DNA of 61,435 bases, taken from contig VAYS01000020.1 in assembly GCA_005883215.1 (NCBI GenBank), positions 1 to 61,435 on the forward strand, in the 5' to 3' direction. Shown piece after piece: positions 45,444 through 54,614 of the stretch. Numbering within the stretch: position 1 is the stretch's first letter; every line of letters starts with the position of its first letter. The position numbers and the translations under genes are program-made. The DNA comes from Actinomycetota bacterium (GTDB taxonomy: Bacteria > Actinomycetota > Thermoleophilia > Solirubrobacterales > Solirubrobacteraceae). Under the pieces are notes generated by a model that had not been told where the DNA came from, did no database searches, and saw only the letters and a program-made list of their open reading frames with translations.

Positions 45444-46612
45444 GCCTGGCCGAGCTAAAGCAGCTGGCCCGCGACCACGCGATGTCCACTTACGCCCGCG
45501 CGGACGTCGAGTTCGTGCGCGGCAGCGGCAGCCGCCTATGGGACGCCGAGGGCCACCAGTACCTGGACTTCATGTGCGGGGTCGGGGTGACCAGCATCGG
45601 TCACTGCCACCCCCACGTGGTGGCCGCCATCGAGGACCAGGCCGGCCGCCTGATGCACACGTCGAACCTGTACTTCACCGAGCCGGCGCTGCGCCTTTGC
45701 GCGCGGCTGGCCGAAAGCTCCCTGGGGGGCAAGGTCTTCCTGGCCAACTCGGGCGCCGAGGCCAACGAGGCGGCGCTCAAGGTGGCGCGAAAGGCCAAGC
45801 GCGGGGGAGGGGTGGTCGTCGTCCATGGCGCCTTTCACGGGCGCACCCTGGGGGCCCTGTCGGCCACCCCCCAGGAGTCCAAGCAGGCGCCGTTCGGACC
45901 TCTGATGCCCGGCTTTGCCACCGTCCCCGCCGACCCGGAGGCCCTGCGGGCCGCGGTTGACGAGAGCACCGCCGCCGTGCTGCTCGAGCCGATCCAGGGC
46001 GAGTCCGGCGTGCACGTGCTGGGCGAAGAGGTTCTGCGGGCCGCGCGGGCGGTGTGTGACGAGCACGCAGCGGCACTGGTCTTCGACGAGATCCAGTGTG
46101 GGATGGGGCGCACCGGGACGCTGTGGGCCTATCAGCGCACCGGCGTGGTCCCCGACGCTCTGACCGCGGCCAAGGCGCTGGGGGGCGGTCTGCCGATCGG
46201 CGCGCTCATCACCGGCTCGCGCCTGGCCGACGTGCTCCAGCCCGGCGATCACGGCTCGACCTTCGCCGGCGGGCCGGTGGTGGCCCGCTCGGCTCTGGCG
46301 GCGCTCGAGGTCACCGCCGATGCGGACCTTCTCGCCCGCGTCGGCGAGCTGGGCGAGCGCCTGCGTGAGGGGCTGCGGGAACTGCCCCACGTGCTCGACG
46401 TGCGGGGGGTCGGGCTGATGCTCGCCGCCGACGTCGAGGTCGATGCTCCCGCCGTCGTGCGCCGGGCGCTGCACGACGAGCGTCTGGTGGTAAACGCCAC
46501 CGGTCCGGCCACCGTGCGCCTGTTGCCACCGCTGATCATCGACGAGGGCGAGGCCGACGAGGCGCTGAGCCGCCTGGGCGCCGCACTCGAGGCCGAGGGC
46601 GGCGCTTACTAG
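45440..46612 (+). CDS. argD: Acetylornithine aminotransferase
   Basis: 390 residues from GTG, overlapping the argB stop. PLP class III fold: LDFMCGVGVTSIGHCHPHVV, ANSGAEANEAALKVARKAKR, FDEIQCGMGRTGTLWAYQRT (PLP-binding Asp) and the Schiff-base Lys in LTAAKALGGGLPIGA. Converts N-acetylglutamate semialdehyde to acetylornithine and can also act in lysine synthesis in many bacteria. No argF or argR follows; argG begins 12 bp later. Confidence 0.96.
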   Translation: MSLAELKQLARDHAMSTYARADVEFVRGSGSRLWDAEGHQYLDFMCGVGVTSIGHCHPHVVAAIEDQAGRLMHTSNLYFTEPALRLCARLAESSLGGKVFLANSGAEANEAALKVARKAKRGGGVVVVHGAFHGRTLGALSATPQESKQAPFGPLMPGFATVPADPEALRAAVDESTAAVLLEPIQGESGVHVLGEEVLRAARAVCDEHAAALVFDEIQCGMGRTGTLWAYQRTGVVPDALTAAKALGGGLPIGALITGSRLADVLQPGDHGSTFAGGPVVARSALAALEVTADADLLARVGELGERLREGLRELPHVLDVRGVGLMLAADVEVDAPAVVRRALHDERLVVNATGPATVRLLPPLIIDEGEADEALSRLGAALEAEGGAY

Positions 46613-46624
46613 GGTGCGGCACTC

Positions 46625-47890
46625 GTGAGCGATCAGGGCTTTGCCCCCCCCACTGCCAGCTACGAGGCCGACCCCGAGCAGGTGCGCCGGGTGCTGCTGC
46701 TCTACTCCGGCGGGCTCGACACCAGCGTGATGCTCAAGTGGATCCAGGAGCGCTACGGCGCCGAGGTGGTGGCGCTCTCGGTGAATCTCGGCCAGCCGGG
46801 CGAGGACTGGGAGGTGGTGCGGGGAAAGGCGATCGACCTGGGCGCCGTCGACTGCCGCGTGGTCGACGCGCGCGAGGAGTTCGCGCGCGAGTACGTGCTG
46901 CGCGCCATCCGGGCCAACGCGCTCTACGGCGGCGGCTATCCGCTGTTCACCGCCCTCGGGCGTCCGCTGATCGCCCAGCTGGCGGTCGAGCACGCGCGCG
47001 AGACCGGCTGCGACACGATCGCCCATGGCTGCACGGGCAAGGGCAACGATCAGGTCCGGATCGAGGCCACGGTGGCCACGCTGGCGCCCGAGCTGAAGGT
47101 GATAGCGCCGGTGCGCTCGTGGGCGATGGGTCGCGACGAGGAGATCGCCTACGCCCGTGAGCACGGGATCCCGGTCAAGGGGGGAACCGAAGTGGCGCCC
47201 TACTCGATCGATGACAACCTCTGGGGCCGCTCCTCGGAGGGGCGCTGGATCGAGGAGCTCGACCACCCGCCCGAGGACGACGTGTTCTCCCTCGTCACCC
47301 GCCCCGAGGAGGCGCCGGATGAGCCCGAGGTGCTGCGGGTGGGCTTCGAGCGCGGGGTACCGGTGGCGCTCGACGGCGAGCGCCTGGAGCCGGTCGAGCT
47401 GCTCAGGCGCTGCGCCGAGATCGGGGCGCGCCACGGGGTGGGCATCGTCGACCACATCGAGGATCGGATCGTGGGGCTTAAGGTGCGCGACATCTACGAG
47501 GTGCCCGCCGCCGCGGTCCTGCTCCCCGCTCACGCCGAGCTCGAGAGGCTCGTATGCACGATCCACCAGAACCAGTTCAAGGGTGCCCTGGACCGGCAGT
47601 GGGCGTACTTGGTTTATGCCGGACTGTGGTGGGAGCCGCTGCGTGAGGACCTCGACGCCTACATGGAGCACGTCTCCGAGCAGGTCACCGGGACGATTGG
47701 CCTCAAGCTGTTCAAGGGCGGGGTGCGGGTAGTGACCCGCGACTCGCCCAACGCGATCTACGACCAGGCGCTGGCGTCGTTTGCCGAGTCGGGCGGCCTG
47801 TTCTCCCAGGCGGCCTCCCCCGGTTTCATCGAGCTGTGGTCGCTGCAGTCGCGCATGGCCCACCGTTTGCGCCAGGCCCGTCGCGGTTAG
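46625..47890 (+). CDS. argG: Argininosuccinate synthase
   Basis: 421 residues. ATP pyrophosphatase loop LLLYSGGLDTSVMLKWIQER, then AHGCTGKGNDQVRIEATVAT and YSIDDNLWGRSSEG are standard. It joins citrulline and aspartate. The GTG follows TAGGGT by 9 bases (the box overlaps the argD stop), so argG may also have its own leaderless transcript. argH does not follow; a 54-residue membrane protein does. Confidence 0.96.
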   Translation: MSDQGFAPPTASYEADPEQVRRVLLLYSGGLDTSVMLKWIQERYGAEVVALSVNLGQPGEDWEVVRGKAIDLGAVDCRVVDAREEFAREYVLRAIRANALYGGGYPLFTALGRPLIAQLAVEHARETGCDTIAHGCTGKGNDQVRIEATVATLAPELKVIAPVRSWAMGRDEEIAYAREHGIPVKGGTEVAPYSIDDNLWGRSSEGRWIEELDHPPEDDVFSLVTRPEEAPDEPEVLRVGFERGVPVALDGERLEPVELLRRCAEIGARHGVGIVDHIEDRIVGLKVRDIYEVPAAAVLLPAHAELERLVCTIHQNQFKGALDRQWAYLVYAGLWWEPLREDLDAYMEHVSEQVTGTIGLKLFKGGVRVVTRDSPNAIYDQALASFAESGGLFSQAASPGFIELWSLQSRMAHRLRQARRG

Positions 47891-47899
47891 GATCAGGCC

Positions 47900-48064
47900 G
47901 TGGGCTACAAGCTGCTGGGAATGGTCGTGTGGCGCGCCGCCAAATGGTTCCTGGCGCGCCGGTATGGGCACCTGGTCCCCTCGCGGCGCGCCGCCGCGGT
48001 TGGCCTGATCGCGGTCGCCGTCCTGAGCCTGATGCTCGTCGGGCGCCGCGCCGCCGCCGACTAG
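47900..48064 (+). CDS. 54-residue single-pass membrane protein
   Basis: GTG start 6 bases after a TAGGAT box that overlaps the argG stop. Sequence begins GYKLLGMVVWRAAKWFLARR, has one membrane helix (AAVGLIAVAVLSLMLVG) and ends in RRAAAD. The amphipathic N-terminus plus one helix is typical of small envelope proteins. Good codon pattern (high third-position GC) supports it as real. Function unknown. Confidence 0.6.
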   Translation: MGYKLLGMVVWRAAKWFLARRYGHLVPSRRAAAVGLIAVAVLSLMLVGRRAAAD

Positions 48065-48148
48065 CGCGACCCCGCTTGCGCCGCCGCGCCCCGGTCGCGT
48101 CCGGGGGCGCTCATACCCTGCGCCCGTCAGAGCCCGACGGCAGCCCAG

Positions 48149-50101
48149 GTGATCCCGACCAGTCCCCGCAAGCGGCGACGCATCCCCGACGCGCCGGAGA
48201 TCGACCGCGTCGAGTGGTCAGCGGGCGCGAGCGGCGACATCGTGGTTGAAGTCCACGCGCGTCCCGGCACCGCCGTGCCGACCACTGCGCCCGAGTTGGT
48301 CGCCGAGCCCGGGCCGGGGGAGCAGAGCTTCTCCTCCGCCGGGCGATGGCCGCCTAGCCTCCGCGGAGGCGCCTGGAGCGTTTCCTTCGTGCTCCCGCTC
48401 GCCTGGCGCGGTGCCCTGGGGGGCGAGCTGGGGTTGCGCGCCGAGGGGGTGCTCGTGGCGCTTCCCGCCGCGACGGCGCTGCCGGCGGCGCCCGCGGCCA
48501 GCGCCGGCAAGGTCATCGACTCCACCGTCCTGGCCGAGCGTCGGGCGCGGCGCGCCGAGCTCAGCGAGGAATCGCTTAGCCGTCGGGTCGGCGAGGCCGA
48601 AGCGCTGGTCCACCAGCTCCAGGCGCAGCTCGGTCATCTCGAGCGGCAGCTCCGCGACGCGCTGGGCGAGCGCGCCCGAATGAGCGGCGAGCTCGCCGGG
48701 CGCGAGCGCGAGCTGCGCGTGATGCGCCAGCGCGAGTACTCCGAGCAGCAGCTGCGGATCGAGGCCGAGGCCGAGATCGAGCGGGTGAGGCGAGAGACCA
48801 GGGCCGGGCTGGAACGCGACCTGGTGTCCCTCGACCAAGCGCTCGAGGCCGAGCGCCGCGAGCGCGCCGGCGCCGAGGCGGCGCTCGTCGAGGGCGAGGT
48901 GCGGCAGGCCGATGAGCTGCGCCGAGCCCGTCGGCAGATCGACGCGCTGCGCGCGGAGCTACAGGAGCGCCAGCGGATCCACGATCACCTCCGGGTCGGC
49001 CTCGGGCTGCTGCGCGACGAGCTCGGCGAGCCATCCGGGTGCGAGCCGCAGGAGGACCCGCCCGGCGAGCGGTTGGGGCTCCGACGCCGGGCCGGCGCCG
49101 CGAGCGCCATGCGGCGACCCTTCCCCGAGGAGCCGTCGGCGCCGGCGCTGATCGAGCACCTAGGCGAGGCGGCCCGCCGTCTGCAGGAACGCGTGCCAGC
49201 CGGGGGCCACCGGCCCGAGCCGACGGAGGCTGAGGCGCAGGCTCTCGCCACGACGACGGCGACCGAGCCGGGCCGCGGGCCCAGAAAAGCTCCGCCGCCG
49301 CGCGTCGCGGTCAGCCCGCCGGTGCCGGGCGGCGACGGATGGCGCGGGGGCGCGGGCGCCCCCGGGGCGGCAGCCGGGGCGTGGCTGTGGGAGGCCACCG
49401 CACGCATGGCCCGCGCCGGGGGCGCCGAGCGAGCGGGGCGCTTGATCGTCGAGCTACTGGCCGTCCAGGGGCTCCGGTACCCGCGCGAGCTTCGCTACCT
49501 ACTGCGCATCGACGAGCTGCGGCCGCTGGTGGTGACGATCACCCACGGCGACGTCCACACCGGCCCGGTCGACCCGGCGTCCGGCGATCCGGAGATCGCC
49601 TTTCGCCTCGGAGGGCCCGCCGTGGCGCTCGCGCCGCTGGGGGCCGGCGCAACGCGGCGCCGACTGCCGGGCGTCGACGTCGGCGGGCGCCGCCGGGAGC
49701 TACGCCGGTTGCTCAAAGCCATGCGGGCGCCCGTCACGCTCGAGGAGCTCGCCGAGGGCCGGGTCACCCCGTCGCCGGAGCTCGTGCTCGAAGCCGTGGC
49801 GCTGGGGGTCGACCCGGCGTGGACCGCCGGCCATTCCTTCGACGTCGCCTACGTGCTCGTCGGAGGCGCAGGGCCCACCGCCCTCCGCGTCCAGGTGCGA
49901 GACGGCGAGCCGCTGACGGTGGGCCCCCACGACGGGGCGGCCGCCGCGACCGTGACGACCACCCGCGAGGGCCTGGTCGCGATGCTCGCCCGCCGGGCGG
50001 GTCCAGGGGCCGGGGTCGAGATGAGCGGTAGTTCCACCGCCCTGGCCATGCTGGGCCGGTGGCTCGAGCGCGCCCAGGGGCGGGCGGGCATCGAGCGCTA
50101 A
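48149..50101 (+). CDS. Coiled-coil protein with SCP2-like C-terminal region
   Basis: 650 residues from GTG. Residues about 1-110 form a beta-rich domain (DIVVEVHARPGT, SFVLPLAWRGALGG). About 130-290 are a long coiled coil rich in Glu/Arg/Leu. Then a disordered Pro/Gly/Ala stretch to about 410, and a C-terminal region that I read as two SCP2-like halves: LVVTITHGDVHTGPVDPASG and ALRVQVRDGEPLTVGPHDGA plus GLVAMLARRAGPGAGVEMSG, STALAMLGRWL. No signal peptide or membrane helix. The combination is not one that I know by name. It lies 75 bp upstream of dnaE on the same strand. Confidence 0.7.
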   Translation: MIPTSPRKRRRIPDAPEIDRVEWSAGASGDIVVEVHARPGTAVPTTAPELVAEPGPGEQSFSSAGRWPPSLRGGAWSVSFVLPLAWRGALGGELGLRAEGVLVALPAATALPAAPAASAGKVIDSTVLAERRARRAELSEESLSRRVGEAEALVHQLQAQLGHLERQLRDALGERARMSGELAGRERELRVMRQREYSEQQLRIEAEAEIERVRRETRAGLERDLVSLDQALEAERRERAGAEAALVEGEVRQADELRRARRQIDALRAELQERQRIHDHLRVGLGLLRDELGEPSGCEPQEDPPGERLGLRRRAGAASAMRRPFPEEPSAPALIEHLGEAARRLQERVPAGGHRPEPTEAEAQALATTTATEPGRGPRKAPPPRVAVSPPVPGGDGWRGGAGAPGAAAGAWLWEATARMARAGGAERAGRLIVELLAVQGLRYPRELRYLLRIDELRPLVVTITHGDVHTGPVDPASGDPEIAFRLGGPAVALAPLGAGATRRRLPGVDVGGRRRELRRLLKAMRAPVTLEELAEGRVTPSPELVLEAVALGVDPAWTAGHSFDVAYVLVGGAGPTALRVQVRDGEPLTVGPHDGAAAATVTTTREGLVAMLARRAGPGAGVEMSGSSTALAMLGRWLERAQGRAGIER

Positions 50102-50176
50102 CTCCGCGGCGCGCGAAAACTCGCTCGGTGGGGCTTTGGGCCGGCTGGCCATCCGGCTTCGCGCCTACGACGGAAC

Positions 50177-53100
50177 GTGGCCTTGAGCTCGCCCGCCTGC
50201 GCCCATCTCCACGTGCACTCCGAGTACTCCTTGCTCGACGGTGCCTGCAAGATCGACAGCCTGGTCGAGCGCGCGGCCGCCTTCGAGCAGCCCGCCCTCT
50301 CCCTCACCGACCACGGGGTGATGAATGGCGCCGTCGAGCTGCACCAGGCCTGCTCCAGGCACGGGATCAAGCCGATCGTGGGCTGCGAGATCTATCTCGT
50401 CGACGACCACACCCGGGTCCCCGAGCGCGGCGAGCGCCACCACCTGACGCTGCTGGCGGCCTCTGACGCGGGATACCGCAATCTGGTCAAGCTCTGCTCG
50501 GCCGGGTTTCTCGAAGGCCTTCAGCGAGGCAAGCCGACGCTTGACCTCGCGCAGCTCGACGGTCGCTCGGACGGGGTGATCGCCCTGACCGGCTGCCTGG
50601 CCTCGCGCTTTTGCACCCGGCTGGTGGAAGGGCGAGACCGAGACGCCCGGGCGCACGCCGATCAGCTGATCGGTGCCCTCGGTGCCGACAACGTCTACTT
50701 CGAGATCCAGTCCAATGGCATCGCCGCCCAGGACAAGGCCAACGAAGGAATCGTCCGCATCGCCCGCGAGCTGGGCCGCCCCCTGGTGGCTACCGGCGAC
50801 GTGCACTACCTGCGCCGGGAGGACTACCACCACCACACCGCGCTGCTGTGCGTGCAGACCAAGAGCACGCTGGCCGCGCCCAAGCTCACGTTTGAGACCA
50901 ACGAGTTCTTCCTGCGCTCCAACGAGGAAATGGCCAGCGCGTTCGCCCAATGGCCCGAGGCGCTGGCCAGCACGCTCGAGATCGCCGAGCGGTGCTCGGT
51001 CGAGCTCGAGCTCGGGCGCCAGCTCATCCCCCGCTACCCGACACCGGGAGGCGAGGAAGAGCACGAGTATCTGCGCGCGCGCGTCCGGGAGGGACTGCGG
51101 CTGCGCTATGGCGACCCGGTCCCCGCCGAAGCCCGCGAACGGGCCGAGATGGAGCTCGGCGTGATCGAGCGCATGGGGTTCTCCGCCTACTTCCTGATCG
51201 TGTGGGACTTCGTGCGCTACGCCAAGGAGAACGGGATCGCGGTGGGGCCCGGCCGCGGCTCGGCGGCGGGGTCGATTGTGGCCTACACGCTGGCCATCAC
51301 CGACGTCGACCCCCTGCGCTATGAGCTGCTCTTCGAGCGCTTCCTCAACCCGGAGCGAGTGTCGATGCCCGACATCGACATCGACTTCTCCGTGCGTGGA
51401 CGCGATCGCGTGATGCGCTACGTGACCGAGAAGTACGGACGCGAGGCGGTGGCCCAGATCGTGACCTTCGGCAAGATGTTCCCCCGCGCCGCGACCCGCG
51501 ACGCGGCGCGGGTGCTGGGCCACGACTACGGCGCGGGCGACCGGCTGGCCAAGCTGATCCCCGACCCCATCATGGGCCGGGCTCCGTCGTTCGAGGACTG
51601 CCTGAAGCCGGGCGAGCCGCTGCGGGCCGCCTACGACGAGGAGCCCACGGCGCGCCAGATCGTCGACGTGGCGCGCGGGCTGGAGGGCATCGTACGCAAC
51701 TCATCCATCCACGCCGCCGCGGTGGTGATCGCGGACCGGCCGCTGACCGACCTCGTTCCCCTCCAGCTCGCCGACGCCGGCACCGATGAGAACGGAGATC
51801 GCGCGTTCCGGGTGGTCACCCAGTTCTCGATGAAGCCGATCGAGGATATCGGACTGCTGAAGATGGACTTCCTCGGGCTGCGCAACCTCGATGTGATCGA
51901 GGACGCCCTGGACATAATCGGCCGCTCCACCGGCGAGCGCCCCGACATGACGACCCTGCCCCTGGACGACGTCAAGACGTATGAGATGCTCGCCCGCGGG
52001 GACTCGATCGGGGTCTTCCAATTCGAGTCCGAAGGCATGCGCGAGGCGCTGCGCAAGGTCCGCCCGACCGAGTTCGACGACCTGGTCGCGCTCAACGCCC
52101 TGTACCGCCCGGGCGCGATGGACCAGATCCCCACCTACGCGCGCGGAAAGCGTGCGCCCGACTCGGTCTCCTATCCCGACGAGCGGCTGCGTCCGATCAT
52201 CGAGCCCACCAAGGGCGTGATCCTCTACCAGGAGCAGGCGATGCAGATCGCCAAGTCGATCGCCGGGTTCTCGGGCGCCAAGGCGGACGATCTGCGCAAG
52301 GCGATCGGCAAGAAGAAGCGCGAGGCGATGGCCACGCTCAAACCCGAGTTCGTCGAGGGTTGTCGCGCGTCGGGGACCTCCCCCGACGTGATCGAGTGGC
52401 TATGGGCGGTCAACGAGAGGTCGGCCGACTATTCGTTTAACCGTTCCCACGCGGCGTGCTATGCGCTGATCGCCTACCGCACGGCGTGGCTGAAGGCGAC
52501 CTATCCCGCCGAGTACATGGCGGCCGTGATCTCCTCGGTGATGTCGACCAAGGACAAGGTCCCGTTCTTTGTCGCCCGCTGTGAGGACATGGGCATCGAG
52601 ATCCTTCCCCCGGACGTCAACCTCTCCGATCACGAGTTCACCGTCGTCGACGGCAACATCCGCTTTGGCCTCGACGCGGTCAAGGGCGTAGGGCACCAGG
52701 CGGTCGAGGCGATCAAGCAGGCGCGCGAGCAGGGGGGCCGCTTCAGCTCGCTGTGGGACTTTTGCGCTCGGGTGGACGCCCGCGCGGTGAACAAGAAGGC
52801 CATCGAGGCGCTGATCAAGTGCGGCGCGCTGGGCTCGACGGGGGCCAGTCGCAAGGGCATGCTCGCCGTACTCGAGCAGGCCCAGGCCGCAGGCCAGAAA
52901 TCCCAACAGGACGCGCTCATCGGCCAGGGCTCGATCTTCGACTTCGACGGCGGCGACGCCGGGCCCTCGGAGGCGGGGACGGTCTCGCCCCTGACGGCGC
53001 CCAGCCACCCGCCGATCCCCTCCGAGGAGTTCGAGCAGGCCGAGCTGCTGGCCGTCGAGAAGGAGTCGATCGGCCTGTTCATCTCGGCCCACCCGCTCAA

Positions 53101-53716
53101 GCAGGTGCGTGAGGCTCTGCGCGCCCGCGTCGACTGCACCCTGTCCGAGCTCCCCGCCCGCCGCGACAAGGACTGGGTGACCGTCGGGGGAATCATCGCC
53201 CAGGCCAAGCGGATCCGGACGCGCAACGGAGAGCCGATGATGTTTGCCACCCTCGATGACCTCGAGGGCTCGGTCGAGATGCTGGTGTTCGGCAAGACCC
53301 TGCAGGATTGTGAGGGGGCGCTGGGCGTAGACCGGGTCGTGCTGGTGCGCGGCCGGGTCGACCACAAGGAGGCCGAGAAGACCTGCCTGGTGGCCCAAGC
53401 GGTCGAGGGGTTCGAGCCCACCGACGAGGAGGTGGCCGAGGCCAAGCGGGCGGCGAACCAACGCGTGACCTCGCTGCCGCTGAACCTGCGGCTGGATGCC
53501 GCCCTGCTGCCCGCGTCGTTCCTGGACGAGCTAAAGCAGGTGCTGGGCAGCTTTCCCGGCGAGTCGGAGGTGGTGCTTGAGATCAGCACCGCAAACGGCG
53601 CCCGGCGCATGCGCCTGGGCCCCGAGTTCCGCGTCGCTCCCACCCCCGCCCTGCGGGCCGAGCTCGCACAGATCCTGGGACCAGCCGCGACGGCCACCGC
53701 AGCCGCGGCCGGTTGA
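50177..53716 (+). CDS. dnaE: DNA polymerase III alpha subunit
   Basis: 1179 residues, full length. PHP domain (HLHVHSEYSLLDGACKIDSL, SLTDHGVMNGAVEL) keeps its metal-binding His and Asp residues, so it may have proofreading activity as in other actinobacterial DnaE1. The catalytic palm has GPGRGSAAGS and PDIDIDFSVRGRDRVM, then the tau-binding and OB-fold region (WVTVGGIIAQAKRIRTRNGE). It is the main replicative polymerase. GTG start. The stop is 19 bp from the converging nfo stop. Confidence 0.96.
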   Translation: MALSSPACAHLHVHSEYSLLDGACKIDSLVERAAAFEQPALSLTDHGVMNGAVELHQACSRHGIKPIVGCEIYLVDDHTRVPERGERHHLTLLAASDAGYRNLVKLCSAGFLEGLQRGKPTLDLAQLDGRSDGVIALTGCLASRFCTRLVEGRDRDARAHADQLIGALGADNVYFEIQSNGIAAQDKANEGIVRIARELGRPLVATGDVHYLRREDYHHHTALLCVQTKSTLAAPKLTFETNEFFLRSNEEMASAFAQWPEALASTLEIAERCSVELELGRQLIPRYPTPGGEEEHEYLRARVREGLRLRYGDPVPAEARERAEMELGVIERMGFSAYFLIVWDFVRYAKENGIAVGPGRGSAAGSIVAYTLAITDVDPLRYELLFERFLNPERVSMPDIDIDFSVRGRDRVMRYVTEKYGREAVAQIVTFGKMFPRAATRDAARVLGHDYGAGDRLAKLIPDPIMGRAPSFEDCLKPGEPLRAAYDEEPTARQIVDVARGLEGIVRNSSIHAAAVVIADRPLTDLVPLQLADAGTDENGDRAFRVVTQFSMKPIEDIGLLKMDFLGLRNLDVIEDALDIIGRSTGERPDMTTLPLDDVKTYEMLARGDSIGVFQFESEGMREALRKVRPTEFDDLVALNALYRPGAMDQIPTYARGKRAPDSVSYPDERLRPIIEPTKGVILYQEQAMQIAKSIAGFSGAKADDLRKAIGKKKREAMATLKPEFVEGCRASGTSPDVIEWLWAVNERSADYSFNRSHAACYALIAYRTAWLKATYPAEYMAAVISSVMSTKDKVPFFVARCEDMGIEILPPDVNLSDHEFTVVDGNIRFGLDAVKGVGHQAVEAIKQAREQGGRFSSLWDFCARVDARAVNKKAIEALIKCGALGSTGASRKGMLAVLEQAQAAGQKSQQDALIGQGSIFDFDGGDAGPSEAGTVSPLTAPSHPPIPSEEFEQAELLAVEKESIGLFISAHPLKQVREALRARVDCTLSELPARRDKDWVTVGGIIAQAKRIRTRNGEPMMFATLDDLEGSVEMLVFGKTLQDCEGALGVDRVVLVRGRVDHKEAEKTCLVAQAVEGFEPTDEEVAEAKRAANQRVTSLPLNLRLDAALLPASFLDELKQVLGSFPGESEVVLEISTANGARRMRLGPEFRVAPTPALRAELAQILGPAATATAAAAG

Positions 53717-53735
53717 CGGCCGCAGGCCCCGGAAA

Positions 53736-54602
53736 TCAGGTTCTGCGGCGCGCCGCCAGCCCGCGCCGGCGCAGCTTTTGCGCGAACCGCACGTCGTCTC
53801 GGCTAGCGCCCTTGCGGTCGGCGCCCGGCGTCTCGAGCACGCAGGGCAGGGCCCCGAAGCGCGGCTCGGACAGGAAGACCGAGCATCCCGCCTCGCCGAG
53901 CTCGCCCGTGCCCAGGTCGGCGTGGCGATCGCGGTTTGACCCCAGGGGGGCCTGGGAGTCATTGAGGTGCAGGGAGCCCAACCGCTCCAGGCCGACCGCG
54001 GCCCCGCAGTCGTCGAGAACGGCCTCCAGCTGGTCGGGGCTGCGGATGTCAAACCCCGACGCCAGCAGGTGACAGGAGTCGAGGCACAGCCCCAGCCGGC
54101 CGTCTCCGCCGGCCGAGTCGATCAGGCGGGCCAGCTCGTCGAAGGAGCGCCCGAGCGTGCCTCCCGCCCCCGCCGTGTTCTCTAGGTGAAGCGGACAGCG
54201 CTCGGACTGCGCCAGCGCCTCGGCCATAACCTTTCCGGCCCGCCGGATGGCGCGGGGCACCGAGCCGGCCTTGGCCGACCCCGGGTGCAGCACGACGGCG
54301 TGGGCCCCGATGCCATCGCCCACCCGCAGCGCGTGGACCAGCGCCGTCAGCGATTTGGTGGCGATCTCGGGATCATCGCTGGCGCAGTTGAGCAGATAGA
54401 CGGCGTGGATGAGGACGGCCCGGACCGGGCTGGTGGGCTGGGCAGCGCGGAACACCCGGAAGTCGTCATCGCTGTAGGTGGTCGGACGCCACGCCCGCGG
54501 AGATTGGTTAAAGATCTGGATCGCCTGGCACTCGCGCTCGGCGCCGCGCTCTAGGGCCCGCACCAGACCCCCCGCAGGGGAGACATGGGCGCCAACTAGC
54601 AT
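53736..54602 (-). CDS. nfo: Endonuclease IV (AP endonuclease)
   Basis: 288 residues from ATG 54602 (MLVGAHVSPAGGLVRALERG, the standard N-terminus). IQIFNQSPRAW, VLHPGSAKAG, HLENTAGAGGTLG, LDSCHLLASGFD and HLNDSQAPLGSNRDRHADLG carry the zinc ligands of the TIM-barrel enzyme. It cuts DNA 5' to abasic sites in base-excision repair. Its start is only 12 bp from the divergent gltX start. Confidence 0.93.
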   Translation of the reverse strand: MLVGAHVSPAGGLVRALERGAERECQAIQIFNQSPRAWRPTTYSDDDFRVFRAAQPTSPVRAVLIHAVYLLNCASDDPEIATKSLTALVHALRVGDGIGAHAVVLHPGSAKAGSVPRAIRRAGKVMAEALAQSERCPLHLENTAGAGGTLGRSFDELARLIDSAGGDGRLGLCLDSCHLLASGFDIRSPDQLEAVLDDCGAAVGLERLGSLHLNDSQAPLGSNRDRHADLGTGELGEAGCSVFLSEPRFGALPCVLETPGADRKGASRDDVRFAQKLRRRGLAARRRT

Positions 54603-54614
54603 CCCCGCGGGCTC

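Noticed and set aside
45536..47971. 811-codon minus-strand open frame across argD and argG
   Set aside because: Antisense to two unmistakable arginine genes; no domain seen.
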